Shown here: in pieces, positions 11,065 to 22,200 of the stretch | How positions within the stretch are numbered: the stretch's first letter is position 1 | Layout of the letters: every line of letters begins with the position of its first letter | Notes under the pieces: generated by a model | What the model saw: only the letters and a program-made list of their open reading frames with translations | What the model was told of the DNA's origin: nothing | Database searches by the model: none | NCBI GenBank assembly: GCA_038496445.1 | Contig: JALMLS010000354.1 | Location: forward strand, 186,001 to 250,000 | Direction of reading: 5' to 3' | Length of the DNA: 64,000 bases | Source: Trichosphaerium sp. ATCC 40318 | Taxonomy: Eukaryota; Discosea; Flabellinia; Trichosidae | Program-made: the position numbers and the translations under genes

Positions 11065-12808
11065 CTATGCAGTTGTTGTGTATTTAGACCAATCAGGAAT
11101 TGCTGCTGACTCTTTGATTATAAACTCGTCTTTGTACACAATATCCTCTCTGCTGTGAAGACTACCAACGATGGAAGCTAAAAAAAAGAAACTCGTAAGT
11201 TGACCACTACTAAAAAAAAAAACACAAGAAAGCCAATGTTTAGCACTTACCACCAACCCATTCTACCTCATCGAATATTGAATCCAAAAAACCAAACTTG
11301 CCTTCCAGCCCTTTATAAAGCACTAAAGTCAGGCCAAATAAAAACATTACCACAACAAACAAGTTGCCAATGGTTTGAAGTATGTGAAGTATGCATAAAA
11401 TTAGTTTGTACCTTTCAGTGGCAGCCATTTATCTTGTGTACTGACCATATTGTTTAACTCTTCCAGAAATCTGTCCTTAAATCCAGGAAGCCTTGTTGTC
11501 ATTCCGCATAGTATAATCTTTGATGCCAACACGTGCCTCAAGTCAACAGGGCATGCCATAATACTCTTCAAGAAAGCATACGGAAGACTAACTCCATCTG
11601 AATTTATACTAAAAATAGATTCACAAGGCACGTGACAACAATATCCAGGAAGTGTTATACGACCTCTAAAAAAATAAGAAAAAGAAGCTTACCGCTGCTT
11701 TAATACGCACGCTCTATTGGGTAAATTAAATTTACCGACAGTGTCTTCATTGTCGTTTGTCCTATAAAGTTTAGTGGATAACTATCCAGGCAAAATATTC
11801 CAAGTACCTGACATAGCAACATTTATGTTTTATAGACTCCAGTACGGAACGTTGAGGAGGCCATTTACGATCAAATACACCTTCTTTCTTTCTGATATTA
11901 ACAGGTGCTGATGGGATTATATTGTGGAGTTCTTGAGATACCAAATCACCTCCAACATCAACAATCTTGACAATCCATCAAAAAGAAAACTTATCTATAT
12001 TACTCTCTACCTGCAATGCTTGTATCATGCCTATTCCAGAAAAAACCAACGTCTCATAAGTATCGCATATTATAGAAGTAACTTACTGGTATTATAACGC
12101 TTGTATATGTCCCACATTTTACAACCAGGCCTGTTTTTGATTTGGCGCCGGCTGCTGCCTAGCACATGTGTTTTAAATGTTGTCAAACTTTCTGTTGCAC
12201 GTACTACACATTCTGAGTTTAAGAACAGCACGCCTTCTGCCTAATGAAATCACAACGGCGAAGCGAAGATACCCTCAAACGCACCTTGAATCTAAAGAAC
12301 AACACATTTGCTGCAGCTACAGTAATGTCACTACTTTTGTATTTTGATCATTTCATTCTCGCACCTTCAATAATGTGACGTGGCGTAACCAACGACGTGC
12401 TTAAAACAATGTCAGGAATCCGAACAGTATTTATACGTGCCTTAGTACTATACACCTATTTGATGTATCTACACCAAGCTCACTAACAACGGTTATAAAG
12501 AGACAAGCTATGAGTAAACAAAGAGTACTTGAACACTTTTGTGAAGAGCTTAAAAAATCCTTCTTGATATTGATCACGTGATGGAAAGGAGCTACCCAAA
12601 CAGGCGCGTAAAGGCAGTGTTACACCTTCGAAATCTAACAGCGTATCTAAAATCTACAGCATTACGCTTTTTAGTAAAAATAAGACTACCACGAATCGTT
12701 ATTTACCACACGTGGTGTTCCTTCGCCAGATAGCCCTGCTCTAGTTCTCGAGCTGCCAATAGATAGTATTATCGCTTGTTTTTCTGTTAGCTGGTAAATG
12801 TAACTCAT
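11065..12808 (-). CDS. ACTR10: Actin-related protein 10 (dynactin pointed-end subunit Arp10/Arp11)
   Basis: Actin-fold subunit that caps the pointed end of the dynactin Arp1 filament and supports dynein cargo transport. About ten short exons run from MSYIYQLTEKQAIILSIGSS (12808) to WSKYTTTA. Recognisable actin-family elements: the N-terminal phosphate-1 loop equivalent (SIGSSRTRAGLSGE), phosphate-2 strand LVVKCGTYTSVIIP near 12140, a long VSQELHNIIPSAPVNIRKKE segment, and the C-terminal SLPYAFLKSIMACPVDLRH with IILCGMTTRLPGFKDRFLEE (the GG-loop region, here CGMT), then WVGG-ASIVGSL. Low similarity to conventional actin but the same order as Arp10. A CACGTG occurs inside the GYCCHVPCES exon and is coding. 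Arp10 is often the most divergent dynactin actin, which fits. Confidence 0.78.
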
Positions 12809-12916
12809 TGTAGACGCGAGAAACCGTCAAAGACGCCAAAGTGTTAAAAAAAATTGAAGGTTGGCGGAGAAATAGTCAACTATTCTCCAAACTTCGTTAC
12901 AACTTGTAGTTTTAAC
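12809..12916. promoter_or_regulatory. Divergent spacer between ACTR10 and NHLRC2-like gene
   Basis: 108 bp between the two proposed starts. The NHLRC2-like reading frame stays open back to 12854, but without an ATG. Confidence 0.3.
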
Positions 12917-13550
12917 ATGTTTGGCGTCAAAGAAGTCGTATGCCCATCTGTGAGCGTTGCTCCTAACAGCAGCAACAGTATTGTTGTATCTCTACCTCCA
13001 GCGGTTTCAACAGTACATTTAAACCATGAAGCACCTTCTGCATGGAATGCTACTGCTACTGGCGTTACTGTTGGTACAGCTTCTGGAAATATTGACGCAA
13101 AAGGCTTCTCTGTTAGCGTAAGCTCTGGTGCCGCTTCTGAGGGTACACAATACGCAACAAAAACCCAACTAACAATTTGGTTGAAGGCTCAGTGGAATTA
13201 AAGTGCAAATTATATATTTGTGATGACGCTGGACAATGCACAATGGAAACAGGTTCGATTTGCTTATCACACTAGAAAATCTTTTAAATTGTTCAGGGCT
13301 TGCCTACAGCCTGCGTAATTACTAATTTCCTCGTTAAATCACGGTTTTGACACTTTGAGCTTGCTTTGGATTGACATTTCGTTAGTAAACTTAAAGGTGC
13401 CTGTAAAAGTTGCTGCTGATGGTAAAAAGGATGAAAAACACGCCGTCGGTACATTAAAAGCGTTTTATCTTCACTTTTCACTTACAATGTTGCTTAGAAT
13501 ACAAACTATCGATGGAGAAAGAAGCCGAAAGCGGAGGTTTACCATTCTAG
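12917..13550 (+). CDS. Small protein resembling the isolated C-terminal beta domain of NHLRC2
   Basis: About 135 residues in four exons (12917-13141, 13184-about 13252, 13368-about 13449, then to TAG 13548-13550). It starts MFGVKEVVCPSVSVAP. The features it shares with the domain after the NHL propeller in NHLRC2-type proteins are the LNHEAPSAWNATATG segment, an alternating-beta run (IDAKGFSVSVSSGAAS) and a cysteine pair in KLYICDDAGQCTMET, followed by NLKVPVKVAADG. NHLRC2 itself has thioredoxin and NHL domains in front; neither is present here. The next two introns start GTTCG and GTACA. Whether an upstream exon exists was not established, since ATG 12917 lies only 108 bp from the ACTR10 start. 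Confidence 0.5.
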
Positions 13551-13868
13551 TGTACAGATTGCAATAAAGTGCTGTTGTAAAAAACAAAATTGAAAAAAAA
13601 TGAAAAAAAAGATGAGTTGCGAACTCGAGTACCCCAACGCACAACTAAGCGTCAAAACGCTATTTAGGCGTATACAGTCGTAACTGCATGTGTTATAGTG
13701 CTATTGTAGACATAAACTGTCAACTTTTGGTGAACAATGCTTCTAGTGGTTCCCTACACAGTATTAATGCGTATAGGGAAGGCTATTATTGGTCTACTTT
13801 CTGTTTGCTTAAGCGCTTTCTTGCGTATTTTCTGCTTAAAATCCTTTTAGGCAAGAACCACCACAACG
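13551..13868. other. Intergenic, 318 bp
   Basis: 3' UTR of the preceding gene and promoter of the ELO gene. No additional gene seen. Confidence 0.5.
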
Positions 13869-14960
13869 ATGGCAAGCATTATCGAACCTGTCAGCGACGC
13901 TATACTGCATTGGATTAACCCCGAATTAAAAGTACAGTCCACGAAAGGATGGCCACTCGTTAGCCTCACCGAAGCGCTAGCCGTAGTCGCCGGTTACTTA
14001 GCTTTCGTGTTTATTACCTCAAAATTGGTTCAAGCCACTAAGACTGACTTCAAATGGCTCATCAAGCTTGGCCAGTTCTTTTATAATCCATTTCAAGTGA
14101 TTTGCTGCTCATACATGGTTTTTGAAGCGCTTCGCTTGGCAATTGATATGAACTTCGCCCCACTTTGTAACCAGTTCGAGGAGAGGTCCACACGCATGGC
14201 TCGCGTCGTCTGGCTGTTTTACTTGTCCAAGGTACAAATCACAACAATAACTTGTACGGGAAATCTAATCTAACTGTTCCAGATAACTGACTTTTGCGAC
14301 ACTGCCTTCATCATTCTTGGACGTAAATGGCGCCAACTGTCATTTTTACATGTTTACCATCACTCTTCCATTTTCCTCATTTACTGGATGGATATTAACG
14401 TTGGATACGACGGCGATGTTTACATTACGGTACAAAACCAAAATGACTTTTCGATCCCATTTTTTTTTTTTCGGCGTCTCTTTTTGAACGTTTTGATAAA
14501 AACATGCTTTGAGGACCTTCTTTTTACTCAAAAGGTTTTTCCGCGCTATAACTAGTATACTTACTATTATATTAAGGTTGTTTTGAATGGATTTGTTCAT
14601 GTTGTTATGTATTATTACTACTTTTTGACAACTTTCAATATTCGACCATGGTGGAAGAAATATTTGACATACATGCAAATGGCTCAATTTGTTATTATGA
14701 ACATTACTGCCATCTACACTCTTGCATTTGGTACGTGTACTTTTGAAAAAAAAAGGTCATCTATAGACCTATCAAAACGATAAACAAGGAAAACAAGAAA
14801 ATTAACATTTTTTCTCTTAGGATGCGGAAAATATCCTCGTAATATTGTCATTATTTACTTTATTTACGTGCAATCAATGTTCTGGCTATTTGCAAACTTT
14901 TTATGGAAGAACTACCCTAATAAAGGGTCAAAGGACAAAACAGCAAAGAAGGAGAATTAA
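13869..14960 (+). CDS. ELO-family very-long-chain fatty acid elongase (3-ketoacyl-CoA synthase)
   Basis: Endoplasmic-reticulum enzyme condensing malonyl-CoA with long acyl-CoA. Four exons: 13869-about 14231, about 14281-14428, about 14577-14731 and about 14821-14960. Multipass protein of about 270 residues: TM stretch VAGYLAFVFITSKLV, NPFQVICCSYMVFEALRLAI, the family signature KITDFCDTAFIILGRKWRQL, the catalytic histidine box LHVYHHSS near 14350, then VVLNGFVHVVMYYYYFLTTF and MAQFVIMNITAIYTLAFG, ending NKGSKDKTAKKEN, a Lys-rich cytosolic tail typical of ER retention. The intron donors are GTACA, GTACA and GTACG. The second intron is about 150 nt with long T runs. Confidence 0.93.
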
Positions 14961-15192
14961 AAAAAATCCACTTCTTCACCTTTATTATTTTTTTTGTTTG
15001 CCAGTGTTCGATAAACGCTGGGTACAATACCAAACCAAAAAAAAAATAAAGATACAATTTTTTCCATAGTAGGTCGTCTCACTTAACTAAGGTTAAGCCA
15101 AACAAAGAAAAAAAAAGTCACTGAAAGAAAACTTGTTTGGCGCGCAATCTAAATAACAAAGCTGCACGTCAGCGTTTTGTAGTACTATTGCG

Positions 15193-17853
15193 ATGAATAT
15201 TTTTCGTATTGATTACAAGTCCATGGTTAAGGGCAAAGAGGTCACCATCAATAAGAGAGTAGAGGCTATGTTAAAGTAAGCGTATTTTGCGGTGATTTCA
15301 AACACAAATTTGATGTTCATTTTCCCTTTTAGTGACATTGCCTTTGATGTCTTCCATAAGATCATGTATCACTCAATACTACTCATGCATAAGCAAGCAG
15401 AAGGTTTAAAATGTTGTATTCCAATAAGCAGTTTACTGACATTTTTTTTCAAGAGAGGAAGAACGCTCCAACAACCATTTCAGCAAGACATGTACAAACA
15501 TCTGTGAGGCTTGTATTGAACGCGGAACTGTCTATGCATGCTATATCACAAGCCGTCAAAGGTATGCCCAGCTATGAAGGGTTGTGTTAGCTCTAACAAG
15601 AAAAAGCTGTGACAAAATACAAGAACGACAAACTAGAGAAGAATCGTAAGAAGTACGACAAGATTTCTGATTCACGAGTAAAAAAAGCAATGAAGTATGG
15701 TAAGAACTCTCTTTGCTATGGTAATAATCACGTGAATAATTAACATTTCATTCAATAGAATGGCAAGGGCGTATAACACCATCAGCGGCAGTTTATTTTG
15801 CTGCTGTGATTGAGTACATTGCTTTTGAGGTTGTTGATATTGCCTATGAACTCTGTAAAACGAAACCCATTCTGCAACGGACAGATATCGTTGCTGCTAT
15901 CCATGGAGATGAGGATCTTAGCACTTTAATTGATTTAAAGAGATGTTGCTTCATAGGCACAGGAAGTAACACAATATATAAGGAACCGAAAACATCATCT
16001 ATTGCAATGTCTTCAAACAGTACATCCCAGCCACCAACACAAGTTGTGCAGGAGTCTTCGTCTCTTATAGCCCCAGATACTGCCTCATTAGAGTTTACTG
16101 GAACATGGCAATCAGCTCGCTCTGCGTATTTCCCAACAGGTAAAGCGGAAAGTTTTTCTGTTTACTATATACTTTGGTGCAGCTTATTCAATGTTCTACT
16201 GTAGATTATAAGATTTTAAAATTGAGCGTTCTACAATGGACTGATTTTATCGATAAATTAAACAAGTATTACGTAATAGAAGTTCATGAAGGGTTCGAAA
16301 ATGGAACATATTGGTATCGCGTCTATGTCCACAGAGGTAATGTCAATAAACTTATTACCAATCCGAATGGTGGTAAGCGAGAGTCAAGAACTTTGTTCTC
16401 CAAAGAAGAGGTATAAAATGTTCAACAGTTCAAGCTATTTTACAACTGAACTCGTTTTTAGGCGATAGAGCTGTACAATGTGATTTATTCACAAAAAACA
16501 AAGCACCCAACTAAAAAGTACATGCCTGTCAAACTATCACGTGTCTTTGTTGGTAAATTCTATAACGCTATTTATTAAACATAAGTAAACTCATTATACA
16601 TCATTAGGATCACCAAGAGCCAATACATTCTTTAAAAGAGAAAAACCACAAAAGCAGAAAAAGGTAGAAAATCAAAAAAAAAAAACGCAAGAATTCTAAC
16701 TCACAGGTCCTTAGAGTCTCGGTCTTAATACAATGTCAAACGACGTAAGTGATCTTATTGAACTATTGTACAACGAAGCCACCAGTGCACTGACCAAACA
16801 CGTGGTCGCAAAAATTTCTCAAGATGGCATCTCTACGCCATTGGGTATTCTTGCACTTGAGCAACTCCAGGATGCTGAAGCATTATTAAGGGAGATACAT
16901 ACCGTTATCACAGTACAATTATATTATTGTGAATTTTCGGACACTAATATCCCTGTAGACTGGTCGCCAAGACTCGATTGTTAGTGCCTTCAATTTCGCA
17001 GCAAAAGCTACGACAATAGCTCAAGAGGTATCAGGACGCTTTTATTCAACTGTTCCGGAGAAAATGGGTAAAACAAAAGGTAACATCTCTTTTCCTTTTA
17101 GTTTACTTTTTCTTTATTTGTTCGTTGACTGTTTGTCGTAATATAATTTTAGGTGAACGTGCTGCAATGGTTATTAAGACATTGGCTCAAGTTGAAGAAA
17201 AGCAAGAGCTCATACAGCTCATGAAGGATATGAGAGCGGCTAGTCTAACAGGAGATTTATCCAAAAGTGAAATGAAGTATCAAGCACTTGGTAGACAAAT
17301 AACATGCTTAGATGTCTACTCCTTTGAATATCAAGAGATATCAAACCTCTTTTTAAGCACATCTGCACCTCACGTGACAAGTATAACGAATATCTACTCA
17401 TTATCACATGGGCTTGAGGAAAAAAGATTTAAACGCGATATAGGAAATGTAAAAATGCTTTTCCATGGATCTAGAATAAGCAACTGGGTAGGATTGCTCA
17501 TGCATGGTCTACTGATGCCTAGACTTGTTGTGGCTAGAGGAGGAGGCCGTACTGATGCAGGAAACCTTGGATTAGGGTTGTATTTTGGAGACAGATCTTC
17601 AACATCTATTCAATACACGACGCCTTCTTGTTGTGGTAAGCACTATATGCTAGTATGTTCTGTAGCGTTAGGGCGTATCAAGCAGACAACAAAGTATATG
17701 AAACAGCTTATAACAGCTCCAGATAAATATGATAGCGTTCAGGGTGTGGCTGACTGTAATGAGGAAATGTCTTGTTTTAAAGACAACGAGTTTGTTGTGT
17801 ATGATGTCAACCAACACAAACAAGAGTTTCTTGTAGAGTTTGAATTACAATAA
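15193..17853 (+). CDS. Histone H2B-H2A doublet fused to WGR-like and PARP catalytic domains
   Basis: Eleven exons (15193-15275, 15333-15403, 15454-15561, 15607-15699, 15759-16139, 16205-16410, 16462-16552, 16608-16663, 16715-16912, 16959-17079, 17153-17853) sum to 2109 nt, 702 codons plus stop, all in phase. Residues about 20-95 are an H2B fold (TISARHVQTSVRLVLNAEL, HAISQAVKAVTKY). About 108-190 are an H2A fold (RITPSAAVYFAAVIEYIAFE, LQRTDIVAAIHGDEDLSTLI). A Ser/Gln-rich linker leads to a WGR-like region (NKYYVIEVHE, RVYVHRGNVNKL; the W-G-R itself is not kept), a PARP helical regulatory domain (VSDLIELLYN, STPLGILALEQLQDAEALL) and the ADP-ribosyltransferase fold with its H-Y-E triad: H574 in LFHGSR, Y613 in GLYFGDRSS, E682 in DNEFVVYD. 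Predicted chromatin-incorporated NAD-dependent poly(ADP-ribose) polymerase; the fusion is seen, nucleosomal incorporation is inference. Confidence 0.9.
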
Positions 17854-18046
17854 AACCAAAAAATTGTTGTGCACGTGTTATCGTTTATTTTTGGGTGACC
17901 AAATGTAATGGAAAGCTGGAGTACTTGAGCGTCCTAGTAGCATCGCACAAACTCGTCATTAATGTATACAGCGTTCTGTGCAATTCAGTGAAAACCATTA
18001 AAAAGTGTTTAGCCAAAGTATTTTTAGTTTGCGCTCATCAGAGCAA

Positions 18047-19102
18047 ATGGCAAAGAATACTGACATGAAACAAAGCGTAGAACAGTTTCTGGAGACATCT
18101 AAACGGCTTGGAAAGTTAGGATGTAACGGAGCACTTCTCAGCTACGTTCGGTTGAAAATTGCATTGTCACCCTCAAGTCCCTTCACACGGCTCTCTACGT
18201 TCGTAACACACTTCGGAAAAGCGGATTACGGCCTTCTTTTCGTTCGTACAACAAAAGATGATAAAAATTGCGTTAAGCTCGTTTCCAAACCAGAAATAGG
18301 ACGACACTACTCTGAAAACAACAGAATTACACCAACATTTTTGATAAAACGCTTAAAACTCAAAATCACAAAAAAACAACTTTGTGTGCTCGAATCCCTC
18401 GTTCTACAACATAATGCTCTCAGTCGCTCACTACAAAATGATTCAATACCTCGCGAATTGGCTAAAAATAAATCTTGGATATCTCTTTCACGTGCTATGC
18501 ATCGTACAAAAAACAATTTTTGTTACTCAAAAGAGAGAATTTGGTTGATCCTTGCTTGGAAGAATAGCCCTACACTTTCAACTCTTCCTTTTGAACTTAT
18601 ACGGTACATTGGTGAATTTCTACCGTATAGTCAAGACCGTATGGGCACGTATTTTAAAACTGTTTACATAGTTTCAAAGCCGGAAGTAGATCAGTCTTCT
18701 TACAGAATAAGTTTCAAACAAAAAAAGAACAACCAGTACACTTTTGAGTATGTCTACAAGAACGATTATAGTTACCATAGTACCCGTAACTACACTGATT
18801 TAATTTACAATGGCACGTGCGCTATTGAAGGACCTTACGTAACGTTTGATGTTACACATTGGGGAACGTGCAAATACGATAATGTGCGCCCAAAGAATTC
18901 CCCTAAAATCAAGGCAGACAGAACTGGCTATATGCAGTTTTATGGGACTTTTCAAAGCAAGACAAGAGATGGAATGCCTGGTATTATCTTATCTGGAATG
19001 GACATTAAAGTCCCAAGTTCGTTGATTCTATTACAATTTGCGCTTAAGACCGACTGCAATGAAAAAGAGTATGGATGCGGGAACAGTGTCTTGTATTGTT
19101 AA
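18047..19102 (+). CDS. F-box-like protein, single exon
   Basis: Intronless open frame of about 350 residues starting at ATG 18047 (MAKNTDMKQSVEQFLE); the frame is open upstream but without ATG. A short F-box-like helix pair sits at mid-protein (STLPFELIRYIGEFLPY, near 18580). The C-terminal 150 residues are rich in Tyr, Asn and Thr with alternating strands (GPYVTFDVTHWGTCKYD, GYMQFYGTFQSK), perhaps a beta-rich ligand-binding domain. No family recognised for that part. Lack of introns is unusual in this neighbourhood and may point to retroposition. Confidence 0.6.
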   Translation: MAKNTDMKQSVEQFLETSKRLGKLGCNGALLSYVRLKIALSPSSPFTRLSTFVTHFGKADYGLLFVRTTKDDKNCVKLVSKPEIGRHYSENNRITPTFLIKRLKLKITKKQLCVLESLVLQHNALSRSLQNDSIPRELAKNKSWISLSRAMHRTKNNFCYSKERIWLILAWKNSPTLSTLPFELIRYIGEFLPYSQDRMGTYFKTVYIVSKPEVDQSSYRISFKQKKNNQYTFEYVYKNDYSYHSTRNYTDLIYNGTCAIEGPYVTFDVTHWGTCKYDNVRPKNSPKIKADRTGYMQFYGTFQSKTRDGMPGIILSGMDIKVPSSLILLQFALKTDCNEKEYGCGNSVLYC

Positions 19103-19128
19103 CTGTAACTCTTGTAATGAAGTCCATA

Positions 19129-19134
19129 AATAAA
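19129..19134 (+). terminator. Poly(A) signal AATAAA of the F-box-like gene
   Basis: AATAAA 27 bp after the TAA stop (19100-19102). Confidence 0.5.
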
Positions 19135-19279
19135 AGTGTAATTACTTCTATACTATACTATCCTTCGCATATTCTCACATCCAAGTTTCATACTTAAACA
19201 TATGTTGATACCATGCAAGGAAGCGAATGTCAATTAACCAATATTTACAGACTTAGTAAGAACTGCTTATAGGTGCTAC

Positions 19280-22200
19280 ATGACTCAGTCAAAGAACATC
19301 GTTGGAAGCTCGGGGACGTTAAACCCACCAGGCATTGCGCGACCAGCGCCAATTGGAACAGCACAGACAGACTTATGTCGTCGTTTCACTGAAAGTAGTT
19401 TCTGTGTTGTTTAGTACAGTTCGGAAGTAGTAAAGATTTAGTTTGGTAGAAACTACTCTTGAACTATCGTACAAGAGTTTCTGAGAGAGGCAGGTTACTT
19501 AATTACCTCTTTTTTTTATTCTCGTTTATATGGTTGTTAAACTCACCAGCTGAGCTTGCGTTTTTCATTGGTGGTTTAGCAGTGGCGGTAAGCAAAGCAT
19601 ACATTGCTAATGCTGCATGTCATTCGAACCAATAGAGCTTGTAAACGCTTGTATTCGCGTTGTAATGGCGTAAACAAAGCTTCAAAACGCTTCAAGGTAC
19701 CAGATTAGTATTATTGAACTTACAATCAAATAAACTATGTTTCTAGGCTTCTTTTATACTAAATATCAACCTAATAAGCCTCAAACTCGAAGTACGACAC
19801 TTTTCATTCCAAAGAGCTTCCCAGCCCGTTTAAATCCGTCCTTACGCCTTTCAGTCCAATAACGAGTTCAACTACGATGCTTACGAGGAAGCCAACGCAT
19901 CTTTTCCTGTCTTGGCCCCACCTCGTTTAGTCGATGAACAGTCCATACAAGAGTTGAATACAAGAATAGCAGGACAAACAGTTCCACCATTACGTACGCT
20001 GAAAGTAAAAAAAAAATTGTTGGCTTCGACACGTCTCATAGTCCTGTGACTGACTTGAACCACTCATCATAATGTTATGACACGTATTGACGAACAACTC
20101 ACCAAATTTTTTTTGAAATAGCAAAAGAGGAACCCGTCAAGTTCACCTTCTATCAGCGCTTACAGCTGTATCATACCGCCAAATTCAAGCATGCAGGATA
20201 TACTTGGATAATATCACCTTGGTTACTCTCAGGCCGAGAGAGGGCTTTCTTTACAGATCAAGCTACAAAGATAAAGTACTTTTTTTGTTTTCTTACTTTT
20301 TTTTTACTTTTTTTTTTTTCTGTTGAAACATGGCGTTGTTTGCTGATCTGGTATTTCGTGGATAGGTTGGAACAATGGTTTTACTATCGTACAAGTTTAT
20401 ATGACATACCAAGAGTTGCATTTCACTATTGTAAACCTGTTATACGAACAAGAAGGACGTTAGAGAGAAAATTATTTATAAACTAACTCCTTTTTTTAGT
20501 TTTTCTAAGAATGCTTCTTGATGCTTTGATTGGACTCCCAGAGAAGCAATCTCAGGAGCTTACCCAGAAAGAGAGGTAACATTAACACTATCGGAGTACA
20601 AAATGTTAACTCTTGCAAGGCGTGCAGCATACCGTGGTTACTTTAGTAAACGTTTCAAGTATGACACCTCAGATAAAAAATGGATGTTTTTAGACACGAA
20701 ACAACATGATGTCGTTGAAGGCATTCTCTCTCATAAAGAACTTATAAAAGAGATACTTAAGAAGTCATCAATGCGTATAATGAATGAGAAGGCACTTGAA
20801 AGTGCTTTAGTGTTTATAGAAAAGAAACAAGTTCCAGAAGATTTTAATGTTGAAGAAGCTTCAAGAGCTCGCATTGCATTAACTAAACTCCTTAATGACT
20901 GGTGGATTATTCAATGTAAAGGTTTTTTTAAAGAACCTGAGCTACATACACACTTGATCGAAGGTACCTAGCATCAGTATACTGAACACAGGAATACTCA
21001 CGTGATTTTTTTTTATCAAGATAAAAACAGCCTTTTGTTTGCAAAAGTTGCAAACAAGTTTTCTAGTCTGTATGGAACACGATCACGAAAAAAACTTGAT
21101 AAACCGGCTGTAACTATAAAACATGAATGGTCTTTATGGAACAATAGTAAAGTTGAAGGCACTGCAAAGATGACCCAAGACGGCAATGAGAAAGTTGTGT
21201 TCAATCGTGTCACAAAAACAGAAACAAGTGTAGGCAGTACTTTCACAGGTATGCTGCTTAATCTCCCCTTCTCTTAAGAATCCATTAGGGTGGCGATTGT
21301 ATAATATATTAACAAGGACTTGTAGTACTGCAAAGAATGTATTTATATCATGTGCCAAAAACGCAGTTTATGGCTCTTACGGCTTGAAGGTGGGTTTAAC
21401 ATAACTCAGTTTTTATTCGTTTTTCTGCTTTGTACTTAAGGACTAACTGTCGGTTTTACCCAAGGCTTTGTTTAGTAGAGAACCATTTTATCCACATTAT
21501 GTCAAAGATGCTTCATCAAAGGCCAAGAGCATAGAAGATTTTACAAGGCCTGTTTTATCTTATGGATATCATATTTTCGGTACCTATTATTGATGTTTTA
21601 TAAAGTTTATGTAACATCCAATCATAGCAATATGGAACGATATCAAACAGGCAAGACTAAAATTACGTGAATCCAGATTACAAAAAGGAGAGAAGAATAT
21701 ATCTGACGTAAATCTAAGTACTTTTATAAACTACGTATTCAAAGGTGACGATAAATTTGTTTTTATTTTGAGATGTTTTTAGCTGAAATGTATTTTTAGG
21801 TCCCTTTCTTACTTTTGGTGTACTTGTACTATTTCCAGTACTATGTTCTATAAATTTATTGGTTTCACTTGCGGGGATGGTAGTATCACCAGCATTGGGT
21901 CTTCGTATGTTCAGAACTAGGCGTCTTTTCGAGTTTTTTTCTTTTTATTTTACTCTAACAGTCAATACTAGTACATGGCGTTGTGGAATACTTGTGGAGA
22001 TCGCTAGTGTTTGATTACCGTAGTAACAATAGTGATCCAAATAGTAGAATACAGTTGTATAAGATTATTATACCTCTCATAAATATACTTGGTGGTCAAG
22101 TGTGGGGTACACTATATTTTTTTCCGAGTATAAAAAAAAAGATGAAAAAGAACTTGTGGAACTGCTTTACGACCAAATCAGTCAAGTGATTAATACGTGT

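Noticed and set aside
15193-16139. Histone doublet as an endogenous giant-virus fragment
   Set aside because: It is spliced with host-type introns, in frame with a eukaryotic PARP, and no viral neighbour genes are present; viral origin of the folds remains open but an inserted viral fragment is not supported.
19600-19660. GGTTCGAAT on the minus strand, like a tRNA T-loop
   Set aside because: Flanking bases do not form a T stem, and no acceptor, D or anticodon stems could be paired; it lies inside an intron.
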